Shown here piece after piece: positions 1 to 7,381 of a DNA stretch of 56,777 nt. This DNA comes from Bacteroidales bacterium (GTDB lineage Bacteria > Bacteroidota > Bacteroidia > Bacteroidales > JAIPAP01). Positions within the stretch are counted from its first letter, which is position 1, and each line of letters begins with the position of its first letter. The notes under the pieces are model-generated. The model did no database searches. It was not told the DNA's origin and saw only the letters and a list, made by a program, of their open reading frames with translations. Where the stretch lies: contig JAIPAP010000006.1 of assembly GCA_021740045.1 (NCBI GenBank), positions 1-56,777 on the forward strand, read 5' to 3'. The position numbers and the translations under genes were made by a program.

Positions 1-51
1 GCCGCGCTCCCCCGGCCCCCTTCGCCTCCATTTGCTTAAATCCCTTGTCTT

Positions 52-100
52 TCCGAGCGGAGCGAGGAATCTCCTAGATGTTTATCGGACACCAATGTTT
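52..100. repeat. Short dispersed repeat, copy 1
   Basis: A roughly 45-base segment containing 'gaggaatctcct' and, after a short gap, 'ggacaccaatgtt'. It is matched by a second segment at 2863-2906 with the same two blocks in the same order and spacing ('gaggaatctcct', 'gggacaccagtgtt'). Both lie just upstream of a protein-coding gene. The open frame running through this copy is best read as translation of repeat DNA rather than as the N-terminus of the following stress protein. Function unknown. Confidence 0.55.
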
Positions 101-178
101 AAAAATCAATGCTTTTCAAAAATTTCTTGTTATTATCATCAAAAATGCTTATCTTTTCGAGCACTAATAAAAGGTGTT

Positions 179-1306
179 ATGGAAGATAGAATCATAAACA
201 TAGGAACATTTTCCTATTCGAGAGCGCAATTGTTAAAAGCGCGGCTGGAGGCCGAGGGTATTGATTGTTTTCTGGCCAATGTAACCCGTATCCGTTCCGA
301 TGTTCCAGGCGGGGTGAATCTTTTGATCAACGAAAAGGATTCGGAAAAAGCCCTGGAGCTCATAGATGTATTTAAAAATGCGGCGGGCAGTGAAAAAGAA
401 GGATCACTCCGCAAGCTTAAACAAGTTAGAAAGATTATGGTGCCGGTGGATTTTTCGGAACATTCGAAAAATGCCGCCCTTTTCGCCCTTGGTATTGCTG
501 CCCCATTAAAAGCAGAAATACGGATTGTACATGCCTATTACAATCCGGCAACTCATGCCGAGCCATTTGATGGCACTTACAATTATGAGATAACCATCGA
601 TAAATACGTTAAAGAGCTCGAAACTAATGCCCGTAAAAGGCTTGATGAGATGAAGGATTTTTTGCGATCTGAAGCCAGGAAATATAATTATACGGGCTTA
701 CGGGTCTCAACCAGGCTTGTTAATGGTTTTGAGGTTAGCTCTATATTACAAATGAGTGAAGAGTATAAGCCGGGTATAATTGTTCTGGGTACAAGGGGTA
801 AGAACGGAAAATTAAAAACGCTGGTGGGCAGCGTTACTACCAGGGTTATTGATAAGGCCGGTGTTCCTGTTTTGGTAGTGCCCGAAGGAGCCCGTTTTAA
901 AGAGGTGGGTCAAGCCAACAGGGTTATGTATGCCACCGATTTTGATGATTATGATTTCAGGGCTTTGCGCAGGTTGATGAGCTTTGTTCGTCCTTTTGGC
1001 ATGCAGGTATATTGTGTGCATATTTGTTGCCAAGCTACATCCCCGTATGATAGGGCCAAAATGAATGAACTGGAAAATCATTTTAAAAATGAGGTGGATG
1101 ATGTGGAGGTGTTTTTCGATATTATTGAAAGTGACAATGTGATTGATGGCTTTAACCAATACATCCATGCCAAAGACATCGATTTGGTCTCCATTACCGT
1201 TCATAAACGTAATCTTATTGAGAAATGGCTAAATCCTGACATCACTAAAAAGTTACTTTTTAACACCAACAAGCCTATTTTAATTTTTCATGCGAGCGGA
1301 GGCTGA
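179..1306 (+). CDS. Universal stress protein with N-terminal DUF2007-like domain
   Basis: A 375-residue protein from the ATG at 179. The frame stays open upstream to 32, but those extra 49 codons are repeat DNA and do not look like protein. Residues 1-70 resemble the DUF2007 signal-transducing fold ('LLKARLEAEGIDCFL', then a 'NLLINEKDSEKALELI' ending). Residues about 86-240 form a UspA domain, starting 'KIMVPVDFSEHS' and ending with the nucleotide-binding signature 'GTRGKNGKL...GSVTTRV' before 'VPVLVVPEG'. Residues 248-375 are a second, degenerate Usp domain lacking the G-rich ATP motif. Usp proteins are cytoplasmic stress or energy sensors that often bind ATP. Here the first lobe looks competent and the second probably does not. 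Nothing in the flanks says what it responds to. Confidence 0.85.
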   Translation: MEDRIINIGTFSYSRAQLLKARLEAEGIDCFLANVTRIRSDVPGGVNLLINEKDSEKALELIDVFKNAAGSEKEGSLRKLKQVRKIMVPVDFSEHSKNAALFALGIAAPLKAEIRIVHAYYNPATHAEPFDGTYNYEITIDKYVKELETNARKRLDEMKDFLRSEARKYNYTGLRVSTRLVNGFEVSSILQMSEEYKPGIIVLGTRGKNGKLKTLVGSVTTRVIDKAGVPVLVVPEGARFKEVGQANRVMYATDFDDYDFRALRRLMSFVRPFGMQVYCVHICCQATSPYDRAKMNELENHFKNEVDDVEVFFDIIESDNVIDGFNQYIHAKDIDLVSITVHKRNLIEKWLNPDITKKLLFNTNKPILIFHASGG

Positions 1307-1400
1307 TTCCGGTTGGGAATAATAATGCAGGTATTGCCAACTCAAAGTCGGGTATGAGTATGGTTCTCTTATTACTGATGGCATGAATAGAAAGGCTTCT

Positions 1401-1763
1401 TTACAATGTAGGATAAAACGCGTGCTCGATGTGTTTTAGCTTTTCTTGTGTAGGGGTGAGGATAATGGAAATAATATCGAAACGGGCTTCTTTTCTGATT
1501 TCGTTCCATACCAAATATTGATTGGCTGCTCTTACCAGGAAACGCTGTTTGGTTTTATTTACCCACATTTCCGGTTCACCCATAAGATTCGAGCGCCGGG
1601 TTTTCACCTCAACAATTACGATGTATTCATCATTTTCGGCAATGATATCGATCTCGTTTTTACCAAAGCGCCAGTTGGTGGCCCTTATCGTATATCCTTT
1701 GCCTTTCAAATGGCCCAGGGCAAGCTCCTCACCCCGGTCACCCAATTCATTATGTTCTGCCAT
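1401..1763 (-). CDS. YraN/UPF0102 family endonuclease-like protein
   Basis: 120 residues, the usual length for the UPF0102/YraN family, which has a restriction-endonuclease-like fold and no firmly established role. The N-terminal 'LGDRGEELALGHLKGKGY' and the central 'NEIDIIAENDEYIVIVEVKTR' carry the D...ExK arrangement typical of PD-(D/E)XK nucleases. The start codon overlaps the stop of the upstream LD-carboxypeptidase gene by one base (TGATG at 1761-1765), so the two are translationally coupled and form an operon. Confidence 0.88.
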   Translation of the reverse strand: MAEHNELGDRGEELALGHLKGKGYTIRATNWRFGKNEIDIIAENDEYIVIVEVKTRRSNLMGEPEMWVNKTKQRFLVRAANQYLVWNEIRKEARFDIISIILTPTQEKLKHIEHAFYPTL

Positions 1764-2794
1764 CAGTTTACCAGGTATTTGAAAACCAAATTATAAAGAA
1801 TTACAATAAAAAGAAAGAGAAAAAGCACAAAAAGCGCTGTGCCCAGGATTTTTTTCCATTGATTTCGCTGAACCACTTGTTTTTCGGGTTCCTGGAAATG
1901 GATCTTCACCTCTTCATCCACCGAAAGATCAACCCGCCTTCCCATAATGATGGGTTGATTCACATCAAGATGACCGGCCGGAAACCCAAAACAAACAGGG
2001 TAATCGTACTCTTCTACAGCCCCGGCAATGATCTCCGCGGCCGATTTACCAAAAGGGATCGCATTATCATTCATCTTGGTCATTCCTCCCACGATCAAAC
2101 CTGCCAGGTTGCTTAGCTTGCCCGAGCGTTTCAGTTGCTGCATCATCCGGTCCAAATGATAGAGATACTCATCCACTTCTTCAATAAACAGGATTTTACC
2201 TTGCGGGTTTATATCCGATTGGGTTCCCGTAAGATTATAAAGAATGGAAAGGTTACCGCCCACAATCAACCCGCTTGCATTCCCCTTCCGATTCAGCGCA
2301 TTTGCCTGTAGCGTATATAATGGCTGTTCATTTCCAAATAAAATGGCTTTCATGTTTTGAATATCTGGAGATTGAGCCGCATCTTCAGTAAAATTAAAGG
2401 CCATAGGAGCATGCAGGGTTTCAATTCCTAAAACCTGGTTAATATGGGCATGCATTACGGTAATATCGCTAAAGCCAATGATCCATTTGGGTGAATTCGA
2501 AAAACGGCTAAAATTCAACCGATCGATAATCCTCACGGTGCCGTAGCCGCCACGGGCACATAAAATGGCTTTGACGCTTTCATCATCGAGCATTTGCTGA
2601 AAATCGGAAAAGCGGTCCTCATCGGTGCCCGAAAACTGATGGTGTTCATTAAGCAAATTGTTGCCCAGCACTACTTCCAGCCCCCAGCTTTTTAAAGTTG
2701 CTACTGCCGCTTCAATTTCCTTCAGGCTTATCTTTTTTGCCGGGGCCACTATCGCTATTTTATCGCCTTGTTTTAGTGATGGAGGTGTTATCAT
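1763..2794 (-). CDS. ldcA: LD-carboxypeptidase (peptidase S66) with C-terminal membrane segment
   Basis: A 343-residue S66-family muramoyl-tetrapeptide LD-carboxypeptidase. Such enzymes remove the terminal D-alanine from the murein tetrapeptide during cell-wall recycling. The catalytic triad expected for the family is visible: Ser109 in 'GFSDIT', a glutamate in 'FIEEVDEY' (205-209) and His275 in 'GFPAGHLDVNQP'. The N-terminal 'GDKIAIVAPA' is also typical. Ordinary family members are about 300 residues and soluble. This one adds a basic stretch and a strongly hydrophobic helix at about 316-338, which should anchor it in a membrane. There is no signal peptide, so the catalytic domain is most simply placed in the cytoplasm as a tail-anchored protein. 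It is the first gene of an operon with yraN. Confidence 0.88.
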   Translation of the reverse strand: MITPPSLKQGDKIAIVAPAKKISLKEIEAAVATLKSWGLEVVLGNNLLNEHHQFSGTDEDRFSDFQQMLDDESVKAILCARGGYGTVRIIDRLNFSRFSNSPKWIIGFSDITVMHAHINQVLGIETLHAPMAFNFTEDAAQSPDIQNMKAILFGNEQPLYTLQANALNRKGNASGLIVGGNLSILYNLTGTQSDINPQGKILFIEEVDEYLYHLDRMMQQLKRSGKLSNLAGLIVGGMTKMNDNAIPFGKSAAEIIAGAVEEYDYPVCFGFPAGHLDVNQPIIMGRRVDLSVDEEVKIHFQEPEKQVVQRNQWKKILGTALFVLFLFLFIVILYNLVFKYLVN

Positions 2795-2862
2795 TGAATT
2801 AGTTTTTTTCTTGAAAGGATAAAATTAAGGGTTTTTAGTGAATCATCTCTTTTTGCATAAAT

Positions 2863-2906
2863 CCGAGAGAGGAATCTCCTGCATGTTCACGGGACACCAG
2901 TGTTCC
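2863..2906. repeat. Short dispersed repeat, copy 2
   Basis: Second copy of the repeat seen at 52-100, with blocks 'gaggaatctcct' and 'gggacaccagtgtt' at the same spacing. It lies in the divergent intergenic region between ldcA and metG, upstream of the metG promoter. Confidence 0.55.
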
Positions 2907-2952
2907 TTAATAAAACTAAAGACAAAAAAGGCTGTTGAACAAAACCTCCTTT

Positions 2953-2982
2953 TTTGATCGATAATTCAATTCATTATCTTTG
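2953..2982 (+). promoter_or_regulatory. Candidate Bacteroidota promoter for metG
   Basis: A perfect -7 box TATCTTTG (2975-2982) with a -33-like TTTG at 2953-2956, 18 bases apart. This is close to the usual TTTG-N19-21-TAnnTTTG arrangement. It lies 31 bases upstream of the metG start. Confidence 0.6.
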
Positions 2983-3013
2983 CCCCTCATTTTGAAAAAG
3001 GAAAGGATTTGTC

Positions 3014-5071
3014 ATGGCTGAGAAGAAGAATTACAAGCGCTATACAGTTACGGCCGCATTGCCTTATGCTAACGGTCCATTACATATTGGTCATCTTGCA
3101 GGAGTATATATTCCGGCCGATATTTATGCCCGTTACCTCCGCTCAAAAGGCGAAGAAGTGGCCTTTATTTGCGGATCGGATGAGCATGGAGTGCCTATTA
3201 CCATCAAAGCCCGTAATGAAGGGAAGTCGCCGCAGGAAGTTGTGGATGAATATCATGAGATCAATAAGAAATCCTTCGAGGAATTGGGCATTACTTTCGA
3301 TATCTATTCCCGAACCTCCAATGCCATTCATCATATTACTTCTGCTGAATTCTTTAAGAAGCTGTATGACGAGGGAAAATTCATCGAACGGGAAAACGAA
3401 CAATACTTTGACGAAGAAAATAACCAATTCCTTGCCGACCGCTATATAACCGGAACCTGTCCCAACTGTGGCTATGAGAAAGCCTATGGCGATCAGTGTG
3501 AGAGCTGTGGCACTTCATTAAGCCCCAATGAATTGATCAATCCCACCTCAGCCATTAGTGGGAACAAACCTGTTTTACGAAAGACCAAGCATTGGTACCT
3601 GCCGCTCGATAAGTACGAACCCTGGTTAAAAAAATGGATTCTTGAAGACCATAAAGATGACTGGAAACCCAATGTTTATGGCCAATGCAAATCATGGCTC
3701 GACAAAGGGCTGCAAGCCCGGGCAGTGACCCGCGATTTGAACTGGGGCGTGAAAGTGCCGCTGGAAGAAGCCGAGGGAAAAGTGCTTTATGTATGGTTTG
3801 ATGCTCCTATCGGATACATTTCGGCTACCAAGGAATGGGCTACCGATAACGACAAGGATTGGAAACTTTATTGGAAAGACGAAGAAACCAAACTGGTGCA
3901 TTTTATCGGGAAGGACAACATAGTTTTTCATTGTATAATTTTCCCTGCTATGCTTAAGGCTGATGGTTCATATATTCTTCCTGATAATGTTCCGGCCAAT
4001 GAATTTCTGAATCTCGAAAACGATAAAATCTCAACATCGCGCGGATGGGCTGTTTGGCTTAATGAATACCTTGAAAAGTTTCCGGGTAAGCAGGATGTGC
4101 TACGTTACGTACTTTGTGCTAATGCTCCTGAAACCAAGGACAATAACTTTACCTGGAAAGACTACCAGGACCGGAACAACAATGAGTTGTTGGCGATATT
4201 GGGCAATTTTGTCAACCGGACCCTGGTACTCACCCAAAAATATTTCGATGGAAAGGTTCCTGGAGTAGGTGAATTAACCACCGAAGATAAAGCTGCTTTA
4301 GATGAAATGAAAGCCTATCCCGGCAAGATTGCCAAAAGCATGGAGAATTACCGTTTCAGGGAAGCCTTGAATGAAATGATGAACCTGGCCCGCCTGGGCA
4401 ATAAATACCTCACCGATCATGAGCCCTGGAAAAAAATAAAAACTGATGAGGAGCGGGTTAAAACCATCCTGAATATATCGCTGCAAATTGCTGCTAACCT
4501 GTCGATAGTGGCAGAGCCATTTATCCCGTTTACGGCCGAAAAGATGGTCAGGATGTTGAATATAGAGCAGAAATATTGGGAGGAAGCCGGATCGGCATCT
4601 TTGCTGGAAACCGGTCATCAGCTTAATAAAGCGGAATTCCTGTTCAATAAGGTTGAAGATGAAACCGTAGAAAATCAGAAACAGAAACTGATCGAAGAAT
4701 ATGAAAAGCGGCTGCAAAGGGAAAGCAAGGTGGCACCTGCAAAGGATCCTATAAAATTCGATGATTTCAGCAAGCTCGATATCCGTTCGGCCACCATTCT
4801 GGAGGCCGAGAAAGTTCCCAAGACCAAAAAGCTGATCAAAATGACAGTGGATACAGGTGTTGATAAACGTACTATTGTTTCGGGTATAGCGGAATATTTC
4901 AAGCCGGAGGATGTTATCGGTAAGCAAGTAAGTGTCCTGATCAACCTGGAACCCAGAAAGATCAAGGGTATCGAATCCAAAGGCATGATCCTGATGGCCG
5001 AAGATAATGATGGCAGCCTGCATTTCGTTAAGCCTGAGGATGAGATAACCAATGGCTCTGAGGTGAAGTAG
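3014..5071 (+). CDS. metG: Methionyl-tRNA synthetase
   Basis: 685 residues, full length for the long bacterial MetRS. It charges tRNA-Met using ATP in the cytoplasm. The class I signatures are present: HIGH at 24-27 ('PLHIGHLAG') and a KMSKS-type loop 'KISTS' at 338-342. The knuckle cysteines 'CPNC' and 'CESCG' (starting near residue 149) form the zinc-binding insertion. The anticodon-binding helical domain follows. From about residue 576 there is a C-terminal EMAP/Trbp111-like tRNA-binding domain ('[20 protein letters not shown]'), which usually mediates dimerisation. It stands alone after its own promoter and is followed directly by the tRNA-Arg locus. Confidence 0.97.
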   Translation: MAEKKNYKRYTVTAALPYANGPLHIGHLAGVYIPADIYARYLRSKGEEVAFICGSDEHGVPITIKARNEGKSPQEVVDEYHEINKKSFEELGITFDIYSRTSNAIHHITSAEFFKKLYDEGKFIERENEQYFDEENNQFLADRYITGTCPNCGYEKAYGDQCESCGTSLSPNELINPTSAISGNKPVLRKTKHWYLPLDKYEPWLKKWILEDHKDDWKPNVYGQCKSWLDKGLQARAVTRDLNWGVKVPLEEAEGKVLYVWFDAPIGYISATKEWATDNDKDWKLYWKDEETKLVHFIGKDNIVFHCIIFPAMLKADGSYILPDNVPANEFLNLENDKISTSRGWAVWLNEYLEKFPGKQDVLRYVLCANAPETKDNNFTWKDYQDRNNNELLAILGNFVNRTLVLTQKYFDGKVPGVGELTTEDKAALDEMKAYPGKIAKSMENYRFREALNEMMNLARLGNKYLTDHEPWKKIKTDEERVKTILNISLQIAANLSIVAEPFIPFTAEKMVRMLNIEQKYWEEAGSASLLETGHQLNKAEFLFNKVEDETVENQKQKLIEEYEKRLQRESKVAPAKDPIKFDDFSKLDIRSATILEAEKVPKTKKLIKMTVDTGVDKRTIVSGIAEYFKPEDVIGKQVSVLINLEPRKIKGIESKGMILMAEDNDGSLHFVKPEDEITNGSEVK

Positions 5072-5090
5072 TCATTTGTGCCAAATTTTA

Positions 5091-5098
5091 TAGTTTTG
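5091..5098 (+). promoter_or_regulatory. Candidate -7 promoter box of the tRNA-Arg locus
   Basis: TAGTTTTG matches TAnnTTTG exactly and ends 11 bases before the first base of the broken 5' tRNA half at 5110. No clear -33 box is seen at standard spacing. No comparable box sits directly in front of the intact tRNA copy at 5418, so the intact tRNA is probably transcribed through the GIY-YIG gene from this promoter. Confidence 0.45.
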
Positions 5099-5109
5099 CA
5101 GGTTGAAAG

Positions 5110-5169
5110 GGCCCCGTAGTTCAACGGATACCTGCCTGCCGGCAGGCAGGGAATAGAGGTTTCCTAAAC
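5110..5169 (+). pseudogene. 5' half of tRNA-Arg(CCT), interrupted by a palindrome
   Basis: Bases 5110-5130 and 5151-5169 match bases 1-40 of the intact tRNA at 5418 with no mismatch (40 of 40), covering acceptor 5' strand, D arm and anticodon loop. Between them a 20-base palindrome (5131-5150) is inserted at the 3' edge of the D loop. Similarity stops in the 3' strand of the anticodon stem, about 9 bases before the GIY-YIG start codon. The missing 3' half lies downstream at 5546-5618. The half sits immediately behind the only recognisable promoter box of the locus, so it is likely the original gene position. Confidence 0.8.
5131..5150. repeat. 20-base perfect palindrome inserted in tRNA D loop
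   Basis: The sequence cctgcctgccggcaggcagg is identical to its own reverse complement. It sits exactly between 'ggata' and 'gaat' of the tRNA-Arg 5' half, a join that is continuous in the intact copy at 5438/5439. Its ends CCTGCCTG and CAGGCAGG are shared with the second palindrome at 5574-5601, so the two belong to one family. Confidence 0.85.
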
Positions 5170-5178
5170 ATTGGATAG

Positions 5179-5427
5179 ATGTATTGGGTTTATGCTATAC
5201 AAAGTGAGATCGATGGCAGAATTTATGTTGGAATAAGTCAAAACGTAGACTTGAGGGTAAACCAGCATAATAAAGGACATACGCGTTCAACTAAAGGATA
5301 TAGACCATGGGGGTTGGTTTATACAGAACAAGTAGGAGAGAGTATGATGGCGGCCCGGAAAAGGGAAAAGTATTATAAATCTGGTATAGGCAGGGAAAAA
5401 ATAAAACAATTGAGTAAGGCCCCGTAG
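5179..5427 (+). CDS. Small GIY-YIG nuclease whose 3' end lies inside tRNA-Arg
   Basis: 82 residues, a single-domain GIY-YIG (URI/UPF0213-type) endonuclease. The N-terminal 'YWVYAIQS' and 'GRIYVGIS' supply the two conserved tyrosines and the YVG motif. 'NVDLRVNQHNKGHT' supplies the catalytic arginine region, 'STKGYRPWGLVY' is typical of the small family, and 'KREKYYKSG' carries the metal-binding glutamate. The domain looks intact. The last codons AAG-GCC-CCG-TAG run into the downstream tRNA gene, so the stop codon is tRNA bases 8-10. The gene lies between a 5' tRNA half and an intact tRNA copy, as expected for a homing-type insertion. No strong ribosome-binding site is seen. The cellular role is unknown; DNA cleavage of the tRNA gene is an inference from position. 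Confidence 0.85.
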   Translation: MYWVYAIQSEIDGRIYVGISQNVDLRVNQHNKGHTRSTKGYRPWGLVYTEQVGESMMAARKREKYYKSGIGREKIKQLSKAP

Positions 5428-5489
5428 TTCAACGGATAGAATAGAGGTTTCCTAAACCTTAGATACAGGTTCGATTCCTGTCGGGGCTA
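5418..5489 (+). tRNA. tRNA-Arg (anticodon CCT), intact copy
   Basis: It folds by eye into a full cloverleaf. The acceptor stem GGCCCCG/CGGGGCT has a G-U closing pair. The D stem is GTTC/GAAT, and the anticodon stem GAGGT/ACCTT has loop TTCCTAA with anticodon CCT at 5451-5453. The variable loop is AGAT and the T stem ACAGG/CCTGT has loop TTCGATT. The discriminator is A at 5489 and CCA is not encoded. It reads AGG codons. Its 5' end overlaps the 3' end of the GIY-YIG gene by 10 bases and it is followed by a hairpin terminator. Confidence 0.95.
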
Positions 5490-5498
5490 CAAAGGGTG

Positions 5499-5522
5499 AA
5501 GAGAGCTAATTGCTCTCTTTTC
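5499..5522 (+). terminator. Terminator after intact tRNA-Arg
   Basis: Hairpin GAGAGC-TAATT-GCTCTC (5501-5517, extendable by A-T pairs) followed by a T-rich run. An almost identical copy is at 5630-5653. Confidence 0.8.
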
Positions 5523-5545
5523 TTTTTTCCAGCACCCTGAACTTG

Positions 5546-5618
5546 CGGTTTCCAAAACCTTAGATACAGGTTCCCTGCCTGCGTGACTGCAGTCAGGCAG
5601 GGATTCCTGTCGGGGCTA
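5546..5618 (+). pseudogene. 3' half of tRNA-Arg(CCT), interrupted by a palindrome
   Basis: Similarity to the intact tRNA begins in the 5' strand of the anticodon stem ('ggtttcc') and runs through the T arm and acceptor 3' strand. It then continues into a copy of the flanking terminator. It differs from the intact copy at one base in the anticodon loop and one base just after the tRNA, apart from a 28-base palindrome inserted in the T loop between 'ttc' and 'gatt'. Its 5' limit nearly coincides with the 3' limit of the 5' half at 5169. The two halves therefore look like one gene split in the anticodon arm by the inserted GIY-YIG plus tRNA unit. Confidence 0.8.
5574..5601. repeat. 28-base imperfect palindrome inserted in tRNA T loop
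   Basis: Arms CCTGCCTG and CAGGCAGG flank a 12-base centre containing the smaller palindrome ACTGCAGT. The insertion point is exact: removing it restores the 'ggttcgattcc' T arm of the intact tRNA. It shares its arms with the palindrome at 5131-5150. Confidence 0.85.
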
Positions 5619-5629
5619 CGAAGGGTGAA

Positions 5630-5653
5630 GAGAGCTAATTGCTCTCTTTTTTA
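5630..5653 (+). terminator. Duplicate terminator after the 3' tRNA half
   Basis: Same hairpin GAGAGC-TAATT-GCTCTC with a T tract as at 5499-5522. It was evidently the terminator of the original, now split, tRNA gene. The remaining bases to 5812 hold no recognised gene. Confidence 0.75.
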
Positions 5654-5812
5654 TGCCCAGACCACATGATCTGGGAATTATAAGATGTTTGCTTATTGCT
5701 TCAGGTAACAGCGGGCCGGATGTCACCAAGCTCCATACGCCATGCTCTTTGCTTCAAGGGGCGCCTTTCTGCCCTGCAAGCCAGTTAAATTAAAAGCCTA
5801 CATTGGGTACCC

Positions 5813-6460
5813 TTAAAAAAACTCCTCCGTTCTGATATAAAATGGGTCGATGTCATAGTCTTCAAGGTATGCGGCCATTTCTTCTATCATCTGCGAATTA
5901 CCACACAAATAATAAATCGCGTTTTCATCGGGCTGCATATGGGTTTTAAAATAATCGGTGATCCTTCCCTGGTATTGACTGCCGTTTTCGCGCGTGGTAC
6001 AAAAGATCAATCTTTCAGGATCAAAAGCATCATGATCATATGCCTCCGATGTGTACCGTGTACCATGTAAAAGTTGATAATTGAGGTTTGGTTTGCTCTT
6101 CACAAAACTTCGAAAGGGAGCAATACCGGTACCGGTGGCCATAAAGATCAGCTTTTTTTCCTGCAGCTTTTCAATGTTCATCACAAAAAACCCATACGGG
6201 CCTTCAACATGAGCAATGTCACCTTCTTTTAACCGGCTAAGTTTTTCGCTTATATTACCCTTTTCCACGCGCCTGACCAGGATTTCCAGGTAGGGGTCCT
6301 CCTCACCTGAATAAATCGAATATTCCCGGCTATCGTTCCCGAGGCCCACAACGATGTATTGTCCGGCATGAAAAGCCATATCATGGCGCTCGAGGCGGAG
6401 CACAAAGGTGTTATCGGTTAAAAAACGTTTATTCAACACTTTACTGTTGTATGATCTCAT
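5813..6460 (-). CDS. Ferredoxin/flavodoxin-NADP reductase-like flavoprotein
   Basis: 215 residues of the ferredoxin-NADP reductase superfamily, which moves electrons between NAD(P)H and an iron-sulfur or flavin partner through bound FAD. The FAD motif RxYS is 'REYS' at 45-48. The pyridine-nucleotide motif 'GTGIAPFRS' begins at residue 110, and 'CGN' (186-188) with Met191 is the second nucleotide contact. The chain ends in '...RTEEFF', like the aromatic C-termini of plant-type and bacterial FNRs. No iron-sulfur domain is attached, so the redox partner is a separate protein. The start codon overlaps the lipA stop by four bases (6457-6460), indicating co-transcription with lipA. A link to keeping the lipA cluster reduced is plausible but only inferred. 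Confidence 0.85.
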   Translation of the reverse strand: MRSYNSKVLNKRFLTDNTFVLRLERHDMAFHAGQYIVVGLGNDSREYSIYSGEEDPYLEILVRRVEKGNISEKLSRLKEGDIAHVEGPYGFFVMNIEKLQEKKLIFMATGTGIAPFRSFVKSKPNLNYQLLHGTRYTSEAYDHDAFDPERLIFCTTRENGSQYQGRITDYFKTHMQPDENAIYYLCGNSQMIEEMAAYLEDYDIDPFYIRTEEFF

Positions 6461-7344
6461 GGGTTTACGGTTTTTTTCACATTCACATGTTTTTCGGCAT
6501 GATAGGATGAGCGTACCAGGGGACCGCTTTCCACATGACCTATTCCACGTTTCAATCCCTCCTCGCGATAAAAGTCATAAACTTCCGGGCGCACATATTC
6601 CTTTACCTGCTCAAGGTGGGAGTCGGGTTGGAGATATTGCCCTATGGTCAGGACATCACAGCCTGCTTCTGCCAAGTCATCCATAAGTTCAAGCACTTCA
6701 CCGGTAGTTTCGCCCAAACCAACCATAATGCCCGATTTGGCCACAAGCCCCGACTCCGAAACAATACGGATCACCTTAAGGCTTCGATCGTAGCGCGCCA
6801 GGTTACGAATTTTTGGCGTTAAGCGTCGCACCGTTTCCATATTGTGTGAGATCACTTCCGGTTGGGCATCGATTATTTTTTGAAGGTGTTCCCTTTTCCC
6901 ATTCATATCAGGAATAAGAACCTCCATGGTAGTTTCCGGGTTCAATTCCTTGATCATCCCGATGGTCTTTGCCCAGAATGCAGCTCCACCATCTTTAAGA
7001 TCATCACGGGCGACAGAGGTAACCACAGCATGTTTAAGCTGCAATTTTCGGATGGTCTCAGCCAACCGCCTTGGCTCCTTCCAGTCAACTGCTCCCGGAA
7101 GTTCATTCAACACCCCGCAAAAGCGGCAGTTGCGCGTACATTTTTCCCCTAATATCATAAACGACGCGGTGCCTGCACTCCAACATTCCCCCCGGTTGGG
7201 ACAATTTCCGCTGGTACATATGGTGTGAAGATCATGCTCTTCGATGAGCCTTTTTACTTTCGAATATTCTTTTCCATGTGGCAACGGCGCCTTCAGCCAG
7301 TCGGGTAACCTGCGTTTTTTCTTAGTTTCCACATCTTTATTCAT
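6457..7344 (-). CDS. lipA: Lipoyl synthase
   Basis: 295 residues, normal for LipA, a radical-SAM enzyme that inserts two sulfurs into protein-bound octanoate to make lipoate. The auxiliary cluster cysteines are C43, C48 and C54 ('CTSGNCPNRGEC'). The radical-SAM CxxxCxxC is C69, C73 and C76 ('CTRNCRFC'). The C-terminal 'GPLVRSSYHAEKH' includes the serine that ligates the auxiliary cluster. An 'aggagg' ribosome-binding site precedes the ATG. It is the first gene of a two-gene operon with the reductase. No lipB is seen in the window. Confidence 0.96.
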   Translation of the reverse strand: MNKDVETKKKRRLPDWLKAPLPHGKEYSKVKRLIEEHDLHTICTSGNCPNRGECWSAGTASFMILGEKCTRNCRFCGVLNELPGAVDWKEPRRLAETIRKLQLKHAVVTSVARDDLKDGGAAFWAKTIGMIKELNPETTMEVLIPDMNGKREHLQKIIDAQPEVISHNMETVRRLTPKIRNLARYDRSLKVIRIVSESGLVAKSGIMVGLGETTGEVLELMDDLAEAGCDVLTIGQYLQPDSHLEQVKEYVRPEVYDFYREEGLKRGIGHVESGPLVRSSYHAEKHVNVKKTVNP

Positions 7345-7373
7345 ATATCTCCTCCTATTATTTTAATTTGGAA

Positions 7374-7381
7374 CAAATCTA
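7374..7381 (-). promoter_or_regulatory. Candidate -7 box for lipA
   Basis: On the minus strand the bases read TAGATTTG, matching TAnnTTTG, about 30 bases upstream of the lipA start. A weak -33-like TTTC lies 20 bases further upstream. Confidence 0.45.

Noticed and set aside
4298..5023. A 241-codon minus-strand frame opposite metG
   Set aside because: It is a shadow of the strongly coding metG strand; composition and lack of motifs argue against a gene.
5110..5618. The two tRNA halves as a true trans-joined split tRNA, as in some archaea
   Set aside because: The complementary palindromes lie in the D and T loops, not at the break in the anticodon arm, and an intact copy is present. Gene splitting by insertion is simpler.
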